Source: UBA6120 sp964495145 (lineage in GTDB: Bacteria; Bacillota_I; Bacilli_A; RFN20; CAG-826). From it: a stretch of DNA of 29,815 bases. The notes below the pieces were generated by a model that did not search any database, was not told the origin of the DNA, and saw nothing but the letters and a program-made list of their open reading frames with translations. Positions 1-6,946 of this stretch are shown piece by piece (the stretch's first letter is position 1; every line of letters begins with the position of its first letter). The translations under genes were made by a program, and so were the position numbers. The DNA lies in NCBI GenBank assembly GCA_964495145.1, contig CAZBUP010000015.1:1-29815 (forward strand). The letters run 5' to 3'.

Positions 1-1293
1 TATCAAGAGGATGAAGGCGTCGTAATCCGGCAAGGGGATCTCGCCGATGGGCAGGCGGTCCCGGTCTTCGAACGCCCGCTTCATAAAGTTGATGATTCGT
101 TCGTCGGTGAAGGAATTCCGCGTCTCGTCGAGGAAACCTTGCATCAAGAGCTTGGACACGTCTTCGAAATCGACGATCGGGAGCGGTTCCCCCTCTTCGC
201 GGTAGCGGCGCACGATCGGCAGGGTAACCGAGTCGGGATTGAGGTAGCCACTTTCGAATAAGCTGATGCTGCTTTGCATCTGCGATAGGATGTTCGATAA
301 TCCTTCGCCGGTCAAAGCCGCTTCGCCATAGTGTTTGAAGATCGTCTCCAAATGGCCTTTGATGGTCTTGTCGGTATTGTTCAAATATAAAATCTTGGTG
401 GCCGAAGCCTTGGTGTATTCGCTATGCTTAAGATCGATTTCGTCAACCATGTGGTTCAATTGCTCGTACATGTCGGAAATGTAGTTGATTTTTTCGATCA
501 CGTCTTGTTCGGCTTCGCGTTTGTCCTTGTGACGGGCGTAAATAAGCGATTGGGCAACCAATTGCTGCCGGATGTCAATGTCACGGATCCATTTTTGGAG
601 GATATTGACGATATGGCGCTTGAACTTGGCGATGGAATCAAATGTCTTAAGTGGGTGATAAAGCCGATCGGAAATCCGCGTCTTGTAATCGTCGAAATAA
701 TCAGACAGGACCCGGTTGGTCGAGAAAACTTGACCCAACCGATGTTGGAAGATGCGAATCGAGTGGCCTAAAGTCACAAGTTCGGTTCGTAACTTTCTCG
801 TGTTTTCGTAAACGCGCAGCAGGGTCGCGTACATAAATTCATCGCGCTCTTCGTCTTCGAGTTTCAGTTCGCTATAAGTGCTGTGGACTAGACTGGTGTA
901 TTGACTTTCCGAATCGGAAACAATCTCGTGAATCAAGGTCAAAAACTGAATCGAATAGGCCGGAAGGGCGATTTGTTCCTCAAATGTTTCCGGATCAATT
1001 TCCACGTCGATCCAGCCGGTTTCTTCCAAGCGGCGGCAAATGAAAGCCGCCTTGTTCGGGAGCGAGGCGTTGATATAGGAGCCAACGTCGTCTTCTTCCC
1101 CTTCGAAATCGAAGCGCAAGACGAGTTCCGAGGCGTTGTCGCGCAAGGTCCGGATGAAATCGTCCTTGCGAATCGTCATCTCGTCGGTTTGCAGGCTTTG
1201 GTACAGCACGTCCAGGGCGAGGGCGTAGATGTCTTTGTTCTTGCTGGCCAAAATGGAAAAAAAGTTTTCTGGCACACTGGAAAACAAATTCAT
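1..1293 (-). CDS. jetA: Wadjet defence protein JetA-like (partial, 3' end off window)
   Basis: The frame is open from the ATG at 1293 to the window edge with no stop, giving 431 codons. The start is fixed by a strong Shine-Dalgarno, AAGGAGG, a few bases upstream. The N-terminus reads MNLFSSVPENFFSILASKNK and continues as a largely helical, charged protein. That opening and overall character match my memory of the JetA family (formerly DUF5716) of Wadjet systems. In Wadjet, JetA is the kleisin-like subunit that joins JetB and the SMC-like JetC into a loop-extruding complex, and JetD is the nuclease that cuts circular plasmids. Family members are often around 480-550 residues, so most of the protein is here and the partners would follow leftward, outside the window. 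The family call rests on recalled similarity, not a search; a helical protein of another family is the alternative. Confidence 0.72.
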   Translation of the reverse strand, partial: MNLFSSVPENFFSILASKNKDIYALALDVLYQSLQTDEMTIRKDDFIRTLRDNASELVLRFDFEGEEDDVGSYINASLPNKAAFICRRLEETGWIDVEIDPETFEEQIALPAYSIQFLTLIHEIVSDSESQYTSLVHSTYSELKLEDEERDEFMYATLLRVYENTRKLRTELVTLGHSIRIFQHRLGQVFSTNRVLSDYFDDYKTRISDRLYHPLKTFDSIAKFKRHIVNILQKWIRDIDIRQQLVAQSLIYARHKDKREAEQDVIEKINYISDMYEQLNHMVDEIDLKHSEYTKASATKILYLNNTDKTIKGHLETIFKHYGEAALTGEGLSNILSQMQSSISLFESGYLNPDSVTLPIVRRYREEGEPLPIVDFEDVSKLLMQGFLDETRNSFTDERIINFMKRAFEDRDRLPIGEIPLPDYDAFILLI

Positions 1294-1323
1294 GTCCACG
1301 CCTCCTTCAATGCAATATTAATA

Positions 1324-1332
1324 ATTTTATCA
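1324..1332 (-). promoter_or_regulatory. Extended -10 promoter for the jetA-like gene
   Basis: On the minus strand this reads TGATAAAAT, an extended -10 element. It lies in an AT-rich divergent gap (1294-1402). The predicted transcript start leaves a leader of roughly 25 nt that contains the AAGGAGG ribosome site. No convincing -35 box is visible. Confidence 0.45.
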
Positions 1333-1386
1333 TATAAATTTATTTATATGCAGGAATTTTTCGATATTTATGGCAGCAGGCCGCTG

Positions 1387-1395
1387 TGGTATAAT
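1387..1395 (+). promoter_or_regulatory. Extended -10 promoter 7 nt before the ATG (leaderless candidate)
   Basis: TGGTATAAT is an extended -10 box. Only seven bases separate TATAAT (1390-1395) from the ATG at 1403, so transcription would start at or next to the A of the start codon. No Shine-Dalgarno precedes the ATG. Confidence 0.55.
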
Positions 1396-1402
1396 TTTTA
1401 AC

Positions 1403-1843
1403 ATGAAATTGAAAATCCCCGCCTGGCGCATCATTCGACTGTATCTGATCATGGGTTTGATCCTCGGTTTCTTCTTTTACCTCATCCCGGGCTGGGCTTT
1501 CCCGCCAACAGCGACCCACTACTTCGTGATGGGAGTATGGTTCGTGACCACGGTGGCTTATGCCACCGCCGGCGTCTTTACGAATTACTATATCCTCGAT
1601 AAGGACGGCATCATCCAACATCGGTTCACCAAAGATTACATGTTCCGGTTCGATGACGTCATCTACATCGACCACCGGCATACGGTTCGCCACAAGACCT
1701 TGCGCTTCGTGACCCGCTATGGCGATCTGCGCTACCTTTTGCTCGATCGCGACGCTCAAATCTACGAAGCCATGAAGAAACGCTGCAAGACCTTGCCTGA
1801 CGACGAGTTCAAGAAGCTGTTCCCGCGCATCAAAATTAAATAA
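1403..1843 (+). CDS. Small membrane protein with PH-like domain, function unknown
   Basis: This encodes 146 residues starting MKLKIPAWRI. An upstream in-frame ATG at 1370 is unlikely because the promoter TATAAT lies inside that extension. Two hydrophobic segments (about residues 10-27 and 38-60) form a hairpin. The C-terminal half (YYILDKDGIIQHRFTKDY, then a stretch of beta-strand pattern with basic residues) resembles the small bacterial PH (YdbT/YcxB-like) domains that follow a two-helix anchor in many Firmicutes proteins. It is divergent from the jetA-like gene and followed by rpmB. I do not recognise a specific function, and PH-like is a fold-level guess. Confidence 0.6.
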   Translation: MKLKIPAWRIIRLYLIMGLILGFFFYLIPGWAFPPTATHYFVMGVWFVTTVAYATAGVFTNYYILDKDGIIQHRFTKDYMFRFDDVIYIDHRHTVRHKTLRFVTRYGDLRYLLLDRDAQIYEAMKKRCKTLPDDEFKKLFPRIKIK

Positions 1844-1849
1844 AAAGCG

Positions 1850-1878
1850 TTGCACTAAATCCACGTAAATGATAATAT
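1850..1878 (+). promoter_or_regulatory. rpmB promoter
   Basis: A -35 box TTGCAC (1850-1855), a 17 bp spacer and a -10 box TAATAT (1873-1878) preceded by TGA form a good sigma-A promoter with an extended -10. The expected start near 1885 leaves a short leader that holds the ribosome site AGAGGTG (1894-1900). Confidence 0.7.
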
Positions 1879-1907
1879 CTATTAGCATGAAAAAGAGGTG
1901 ATGACGA

Positions 1908-2096
1908 ATGTCTCGTACATGTCCCGTAAGCGGAAAAGGTCCCACTAGCGGCAATACCCGTTCCCACAGTCTCCAAGCGACGCGCCGGAAATGGAACGTC
2001 AACCTGCAACCCTACAAGATGATGGTGGACGGAAAAATGGTGACCGTGCGCATGTCAACGCGCGCTCATCGTAGCCTTAGCAAGACCAGCAAATAA
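1908..2096 (+). CDS. rpmB: 50S ribosomal protein L28
   Basis: This is a 62-residue protein of the usual Firmicutes L28 length. It begins MSRTCPVSGKGPTSGNTRSH and has the family features KRKWNVNLQ-type core (here RRKWNVNLQPYK), the VRMSTRAHRSL segment and a basic C-terminus. It binds 23S rRNA in the large subunit. The ATG is preceded by AGAGGTG with a 7 nt spacer. It has its own promoter and a clear intrinsic terminator, so it is a monocistronic unit. It is convergent to the end of the rpe cluster; in Bacillus rpmB also lies next to the rpe end of this cluster, so the neighbourhood is conserved. Confidence 0.95.
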   Translation: MSRTCPVSGKGPTSGNTRSHSLQATRRKWNVNLQPYKMMVDGKMVTVRMSTRAHRSLSKTSK

Positions 2097-2117
2097 GTTG
2101 CCTCGGCAACTTTTTTT
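2095..2117 (+). terminator. Rho-independent terminator of rpmB
   Basis: AAGTTGC, a CTCG loop and GCAACTT form a 7 bp stem running directly into a run of seven T. The stem overlaps the rpmB stop codon. On the opposite strand the stem is not followed by a clean T-run, so it mainly serves rpmB. Confidence 0.85.
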
Positions 2118-2119
2118 GT

Positions 2120-2773
2120 TTATAAAACCACCGCAAGTGCGGTGACGAACATCAAAACCAGAAGATTGGCTAAGGAGAGCCATTCAGACAAGGGTAGAAT
2201 AAACACGCGGGGCCGGACGTAACTGACGGCAGCCCCGTTTTTTTGTGCTTCCAAATCGCCCCAAGATTTCAGTTTCGGATTGACCATCACCAGCAGCTGA
2301 ACCATGGCCAAAGCCGGGGCGGCATAACGAAGCAGATCGTGGAAAACGCCGTCGAACGGGGTCGTGAAGGCATAATAGGCCACCAAGAGGTTGGTCAACA
2401 AGACGAACATCATGAATAACGAGGCCACCAGGACATGTCTTTCAACCACGGTCGTCTTGACATAAAAGAGCAATATGAGCGTCACCATCGACAATATGAC
2501 CGCGGCCATGATCAAATAGGTCAATACTATGCTCACGGCGAAAAAGGCCCCGTAGAAAAAAGCGATGACCGCCACCGCGAATAAGGCGAGGGGCATCTGC
2601 AGCAAACGCCGCTCGGATGGATTCAAGGCCAACATCGCCTCAAACGGGAACCGGTTCAAAGGCGAAAAACCGAGGCCGGTGTTCTTGCGGTAATACATGA
2701 ATATGAAAGCCAGCAAGCCGACTAAAAAAACCAGGGTGCCGCTCAGTCCGATGATGATGACGGCGGGGTTCAT
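2120..2773 (-). CDS. Polytopic membrane protein, function unknown
   Basis: This is a 217-residue protein with about six hydrophobic segments: the N-terminus (about 4-28), two in the 60-105 region, one around 110-135, one near 148-165 and a last one at the C-terminus. I recognise no catalytic motif. It starts with an ATGA overlap on the rpe stop, so it is the translationally coupled last gene of the gmk-rpe cluster. In Bacillus this slot is taken by thiN (thiamine pyrophosphokinase), which this clearly is not. Its role cannot be inferred from the sequence. Confidence 0.8.
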   Translation of the reverse strand: MNPAVIIIGLSGTLVFLVGLLAFIFMYYRKNTGLGFSPLNRFPFEAMLALNPSERRLLQMPLALFAVAVIAFFYGAFFAVSIVLTYLIMAAVILSMVTLILLFYVKTTVVERHVLVASLFMMFVLLTNLLVAYYAFTTPFDGVFHDLLRYAAPALAMVQLLVMVNPKLKSWGDLEAQKNGAAVSYVRPRVFILPLSEWLSLANLLVLMFVTALAVVL

Positions 2774-3435
2774 CGTTGCCCGAGGAGCGCTTCGAAACGT
2801 TGTTTCAAATCGTCATGGCCGAATAGATACGATCCGGCCACCAAGATGTCGGCGCCGGCTTCGAGGCAGCGCGGGCCGGTAGTCGCGTTGATGCCGCCGT
2901 CGACCTCGATCAAGGTCCGATAGCCGTTTCGATCGATGATGTCTCGTAAATAGGCGATGCGATTCAACGCCTTTTCATCGAAGGATTGGCCGCCAAAACC
3001 CGGTTCCACGCTCATGACTAACACCAGGTGCAGGTCTTTCAAGAAGGGGCCGAGGACTTCAATCGGGGTGCCCGGACGGAGGCTGAGGCCCGGCTTTCCG
3101 CCCATGGCGACGATCGAGGCAATCACCGATTCGATTTCACGGCGGTCGGAACAAGCCTCGTAATGGAAGGTGACGATGTGGGCCCCGGCTTTGACGAAGC
3201 GGGCCGCATAGCGCAGCGGGTCGCTGATCATGATGTGGACGTCGTTGACGAGATGATGGCCTTTGGCAATCGATGCGAGCACCGGGAGGCCAAACGAAAT
3301 ATTGTCGACGAAATGGCCGTCCATGACGTCAAAATGAAGATAGGTGGCACCAGCTTCGCTGATGCGGGCAATTTCCTGGCCGAGATTCATGAAGTCGGCC
3401 GAAAGGATCGAAGGGGCAATGATCGGGGTCCGCAT
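2770..3435 (-). CDS. rpe: Ribulose-phosphate 3-epimerase
   Basis: This 221-residue enzyme interconverts ribulose 5-phosphate and xylulose 5-phosphate in the pentose phosphate pathway. The TIM-barrel hallmarks are all visible: APSILSADF at the N-terminus, HFDVMDGHFV with metal ligands His34 and Asp36, His67 in DVHIMI, the phosphate-binding loop VEPGFGGQ at about 143-150 and Asp179 in EVDGGI. Length is normal. The ATG overlaps the last base of the rsgA stop (TAATG), and an AAAGGA ribosome site sits within rsgA. rpe next to rsgA is the standard Firmicutes arrangement. Confidence 0.96.
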   Translation of the reverse strand: MRTPIIAPSILSADFMNLGQEIARISEAGATYLHFDVMDGHFVDNISFGLPVLASIAKGHHLVNDVHIMISDPLRYAARFVKAGAHIVTFHYEACSDRREIESVIASIVAMGGKPGLSLRPGTPIEVLGPFLKDLHLVLVMSVEPGFGGQSFDEKALNRIAYLRDIIDRNGYRTLIEVDGGINATTGPRCLEAGADILVAGSYLFGHDDLKQRFEALLGQR

Positions 3436-4289
3436 TAGAAATGGTCCTTTCGAAACGGGAGCGTCTCGAGCAACTCGAGATAAGCCGCATACGTTTCCTT
3501 TGGTATTTTACCATCTTTGACGCGCTTTGTAATCTCGCAGCCGCTTTCGTTTTGATGGAGGCAATTGGGAAAACGGCACCGTAACGACGCGTCGGCGAAA
3601 CCGGGGAAGCATTGGGCCAGTTCCTTCTTGCCGAAGTCAAGTTCCAATGACGAAAACCCGGGCGTGTCGGCAATGTAACCCTCGTCAAACGGGAACAAGG
3701 TCACGGCTTTGGTTTCGTGCCGGCCGCGGCCCAGGGCTTTGGAATAGGAACCGATCGTCTGTTGGTAATCGGGGCATAAGTGGTTGATCAATGAAGATTT
3801 CCCGACGCCGCTTTGACCGGCAAAAGCCGAAATTTTCCCAGGCAGGTAATCGCTGATGGCGGCGACTCCTTCTTGGCTATATTTCGAAAAATAGAAAACC
3901 GGGATGTCAAGATGGGCCAGCTGACGTTGGGCCGACTCCGGTAAGTCCCCCGATAGTTTATCGATTTTGGAAATAACGAGCGCCGGGGTCACTTCGTTAT
4001 GGTAAGCATAGCTTAAATACCGATACACGAGCGGCCACGAGAAGGCCGGCTCAGCCACCGACATCACGATCAAGAGTTGGTCAAGGTTAGCAATCCGCGG
4101 TCGATCCAGCAACCGGGTGTGGGGTTTAACGGCGGTGATTTGAAGCGAATTGGCGTTGAAATCGACATAATCGCCCGGCCAGCCCGAATACGACCGACGC
4201 ATCGATTTCGGCATTTGGCATTTATAGGTCCGTTTGGCAACGGCGACTAGGTATTGGTTGAACGATTTGGCGACGATGATTCCGTCCAT
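3435..4289 (-). CDS. rsgA: Ribosome small subunit-dependent GTPase A
   Basis: This 284-residue protein is a circularly permuted GTPase acting late in 30S subunit maturation. An N-terminal OB-fold region is followed by the permuted motif order: G4 (SKID, 107-110), G1/P-loop GQSGVGKSS (158-166) and G3 DTPG (208-211). The C-terminal zinc knuckle is intact, with Cys238, Cys243, His245 and Cys251. The start overlaps the kinase stop by one base (TAATG). The placement kinase-rsgA-rpe is as in Bacillus, where the PrkC kinase and PrpC phosphatase act on this GTPase, so functional coupling with its upstream genes is plausible. Confidence 0.96.
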   Translation of the reverse strand: MDGIIVAKSFNQYLVAVAKRTYKCQMPKSMRRSYSGWPGDYVDFNANSLQITAVKPHTRLLDRPRIANLDQLLIVMSVAEPAFSWPLVYRYLSYAYHNEVTPALVISKIDKLSGDLPESAQRQLAHLDIPVFYFSKYSQEGVAAISDYLPGKISAFAGQSGVGKSSLINHLCPDYQQTIGSYSKALGRGRHETKAVTLFPFDEGYIADTPGFSSLELDFGKKELAQCFPGFADASLRCRFPNCLHQNESGCEITKRVKDGKIPKETYAAYLELLETLPFRKDHF

Positions 4290-5176
4290 TACTCATCCAT
4301 TTTGAAACCGAAAAAGCGAGCCAGGAACGATTGTCGTGGTTTCAGCAGTTTCGGGTTGTCGAGCACGGCCTTTAAGTCCTTTTGCATCTCGGTGACCGAA
4401 CGGTAGCGATCGATTGGGTTCTTGCGGCAGGCTTTCATGATGATCTTGTCGAGTTCTTTCGGAACGGTCGGCAGGACTTTGCGCGGATTCGGGAACCGTT
4501 CCTTGATATGCATCATGGCGACGGCGATCGGGTTAGCCCCATCATAGGGGACTTTTCCGGTGATCAATTCGAAAAAGGTGATGCCAATCGAATAGATGTC
4601 GCTCTGGAAGGTCGGGGTTTTGCCTTGGGACACTTCCGGCGCCATGTAATGGACCGAGCCGACGATGACTTCGCTTTTGGTGACGCGCCGGGAATTTTCA
4701 AAATAGGCGATGCCGAAATCGCCGAGTTTGACGGTGCCGTCGGGAGTCAAATAGACGTTATTGGGCTTAATGTCGCGATGCACGACAAGATGCGCGTGGG
4801 CGAAAGCGACGGCCTCGCACAGTTGATACATCAAATCGGCGGCTTCGCGGAAACTGAATTTGCCGCGGATGTCGAGCTCGTCTTTCAAGGATTTGCCCTT
4901 GACGAGTTCCGACGCCATGTAAGGGCGACCTTCGTGGGTGCCGACGTTGATGACCCGGACGATATTGGAATGGTTTAAACTGGCGCATGCCCGGGCTTCG
5001 CGTTCGAAACGGGCCAGCGTCAATTCGTTTTTCAAGACTTCGTCTTTGATGACTTTAACCGCGAGCATCTTGCGGGTGATGATGTCTTCCGCTTGGTAGA
5101 CGGTGGAAAATCCGCCTTCTCCGAGCACGCCGATGACGCGGTAGCGTTCATCGATCAGTTCGTTGTCGCGCATCAA
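4289..5176 (-). CDS. Soluble Ser/Thr protein kinase in the prkC position (no PASTA domains)
   Basis: This 295-residue Hanks-type kinase has the glycine loop GEGGFSTV (19-26), ATP-anchoring Lys41, the catalytic loop HRDIKPNN (133-140), DFG (153-155), threonines in the activation segment such as Thr166, and APE (179-181). It therefore looks catalytically complete. It ends about 15 residues past the kinase fold with no transmembrane helix and no PASTA repeats. The Bacillus PrkC in the same gene position has a membrane helix and extracellular muropeptide-binding PASTA repeats. The start overlaps the phosphatase stop (ATGA). The upstream PP2C is the expected antagonist. Loss of the sensor part fits a cytoplasmic kinase in a wall-less or wall-reduced cell, which is inference. 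Confidence 0.93.
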   Translation of the reverse strand: MMRDNELIDERYRVIGVLGEGGFSTVYQAEDIITRKMLAVKVIKDEVLKNELTLARFEREARACASLNHSNIVRVINVGTHEGRPYMASELVKGKSLKDELDIRGKFSFREAADLMYQLCEAVAFAHAHLVVHRDIKPNNVYLTPDGTVKLGDFGIAYFENSRRVTKSEVIVGSVHYMAPEVSQGKTPTFQSDIYSIGITFFELITGKVPYDGANPIAVAMMHIKERFPNPRKVLPTVPKELDKIIMKACRKNPIDRYRSVTEMQKDLKAVLDNPKLLKPRQSFLARFFGFKMDE

Positions 5177-5916
5177 CGATCCGGCTCCCAGACGGTCAAG
5201 GCGATGTTGTCGGTTCCGCCGTTACTATTGGCGATGCGCACCAAGGCTTCGCATTTTTGCGCGGCGCTGTCGCTGGAAGCGAGCACCGTCAATAGTTCGA
5301 TGTCGCTGATGTTGTTATACAAGCCATCGGAACAAACCATGATCCGTTCCTGTTTGTAATCGCGGATTTGCAAATCGAATGAAATGGTCGGATTCAATCC
5401 CAAGGCGTTCAGCAAAACATGCTTTTGGGGATGGGTTTTCATTTCTTCTTTGGTGATCTTGCCGCTTCGGAACAAGAAATCGACGTAGGTCTGGTCTTCG
5501 GTCACTTGTTCCAAGCCGTTTTTCCCGACGAGATAGGCGCGGCTGTCGCCGATGTTGGCGATGGCCATTTGATTATCGACCAAGAGGACCACGGTCAAGG
5601 TGGTGCCCATTTCTTTGGCGCGGGGATTGCGGAGGGCTTCTTCATAAATAAGCCGGTTGGCTTGCTTGATATGATAGGTCAACCAAAGCCGGGCCGTTCC
5701 CATGGTGAAGAACGAATTCTTGGCTTCGAAGGAATCTTTGAGGTAATCGCTGGCGATGCGGGCGGCCAGATCGCCGTGGGCTTGCCCACCCATGCCGTCG
5801 CAAACGAGCAAAAGCACGTCGCCGCCGCGATTGGACAAGGCCAAGGCGACGTCTTCGTTGGTTTCTCGGACTTTGCCGATATCCGATTTAAAGGCGAAAC
5901 TACCGCGTTTTTTCAT
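5173..5916 (-). CDS. prpC: PP2C-family protein phosphatase (PrpC/Stp type)
   Basis: This 247-residue Mn/Mg-dependent phosphatase reverses Ser/Thr phosphorylation by the adjacent kinase. Visible motifs are RETNEDVA near the N-terminus (RxxNxD metal motif), VCDGMGGQAHGD, IGDSRAYL, CSDGLYNNISD and the C-terminal GTDNIALTV. Length is typical of bacterial stand-alone PP2C enzymes. It starts 17 bases inside the 3' end of rlmN and its stop overlaps the kinase ATG, so phosphatase and kinase should be made in a coupled ratio. Confidence 0.94.
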   Translation of the reverse strand: MKKRGSFAFKSDIGKVRETNEDVALALSNRGGDVLLLVCDGMGGQAHGDLAARIASDYLKDSFEAKNSFFTMGTARLWLTYHIKQANRLIYEEALRNPRAKEMGTTLTVVLLVDNQMAIANIGDSRAYLVGKNGLEQVTEDQTYVDFLFRSGKITKEEMKTHPQKHVLLNALGLNPTISFDLQIRDYKQERIMVCSDGLYNNISDIELLTVLASSDSAAQKCEALVRIANSNGGTDNIALTVWEPDR

Positions 5917-6946
5917 GATGTTTGGCTCGTAACTGTCCGCAGGCGGCGTCGATGTCGGCGCCGAATTCCTTGCGAATGGTGGCGGTCACTCCTTTGCGGG
6001 TCAAATAGTCAAGGAAAGCCTTGACCCGGTGATCGGGACTGCGCCGATAACCGTTTTCCATTACTTCATTATAAGGAATCAGGTTCACATATGCCAAGAT
6101 TCCTTTGATTAATCGCACTAATTGCTCGGCCTGTTCCAGGCCATCGTTCAATCCGTCGATGAGAATGTACTCGAAGGTAACCCTTCGTCCGGCCGTCTCC
6201 ACGTAATAGCGAATGGCCGGAATCAACTCGGAAAGCGGGTAGGCCCCGTTGACCTTCATGAGTTGGGTCCGGAGTTCGTCATTGGGGGCGTGCAGGCTGA
6301 TGGCCAAGTTGATTTGAAGCCCTTCTTGGGCATATTGGCGAATCCGATCCGGGATGCCGCAGGTGGACACCGTGAGATGACGAGCCCCGATGGCCAAGGC
6401 TTTGGGATGGTTGCACAGGCGGATGAAATCCATGACGTTATCGTAATTGTCGAATGGTTCCCCGGTTCCCATGATGACCACGTGGGTGACCCGTAGTCCC
6501 TGCCCTTCGTCGATCAAAAGCCGATTGACGGTCAACACTTGGCCGAGCAGTTCGCTGGGCGTCAGGTTGCGTTGCCGCTTCAACAGGCCGGAAGCGCAAA
6601 AAGAACAGCCCATGTTGCACCCGACTTGGGAACTGACACAAACGACTTGCCCATAGTTGTAGCGCATTAAGACGGTTTCAATCAGCAAACCATCAGCCAG
6701 TTTCAAGAGGAGTTTGACGGTCCCGTCGCTACTGTCTTGGCGCACGTGGATGGTCGGAAGGCCAAACGAAAACATCGTTTGCAATTGCTCCCGGAAGGTT
6801 TTGGAAATATCGCTCATGGCCTCGATGTCGGTGACGCCGCGGCCATAAACCCAATCGAAAAGCTGTTGGGCCCGATAAGGCTTCTGTCCCAAAGCGACCA
6901 TCTGGGTGGCCAGCCGTTCATATGTCAAATCGAAAAAATTGGTCAT
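5900..6946 (-). CDS. rlmN: Dual-specificity 23S rRNA/tRNA adenine-C2 methyltransferase
   Basis: This 348-residue radical-SAM enzyme methylates C2 of A2503 in 23S rRNA and, in characterised homologues, A37 of some tRNAs. The radical-SAM CxxxCxxC is at Cys110, Cys114 and Cys117. The two mechanistic cysteines are present at Cys103 (VVCVSSQVGC) and Cys336 (AACGQLR). GTGEPFDNYDNV supplies the SAM-binding GGE-type motif. Length is normal. Its ATG overlaps the stop of the rsmB-like gene (ATGA), keeping the usual rsmB-rlmN-prpC order. Confidence 0.96.
   Translation of the reverse strand: MTNFFDLTYERLATQMVALGQKPYRAQQLFDWVYGRGVTDIEAMSDISKTFREQLQTMFSFGLPTIHVRQDSSDGTVKLLLKLADGLLIETVLMRYNYGQVVCVSSQVGCNMGCSFCASGLLKRQRNLTPSELLGQVLTVNRLLIDEGQGLRVTHVVIMGTGEPFDNYDNVMDFIRLCNHPKALAIGARHLTVSTCGIPDRIRQYAQEGLQINLAISLHAPNDELRTQLMKVNGAYPLSELIPAIRYYVETAGRRVTFEYILIDGLNDGLEQAEQLVRLIKGILAYVNLIPYNEVMENGYRRSPDHRVKAFLDYLTRKGVTATIRKEFGADIDAACGQLRAKHHEKTR

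Noticed and set aside
424..771. Plus-strand open frames inside the jetA-like gene
   Set aside because: They are antisense to a continuous 431-codon frame that has a strong ribosome site and promoter.
1340..2002. A 220-codon minus-strand open frame over the membrane protein and rpmB
   Set aside because: It is the reverse of the PH-like gene and of rpmB, and runs through their promoters; both plus-strand genes are better supported.
4382..4978. A 198-codon plus-strand open frame opposite the kinase gene
   Set aside because: It lies wholly inside the antisense of a complete kinase with intact motifs and has no promoter or family match.
5419..6024. A 201-codon plus-strand open frame opposite the phosphatase and rlmN
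   Set aside because: It covers the antisense of two well-supported genes and shows no recognisable protein features.
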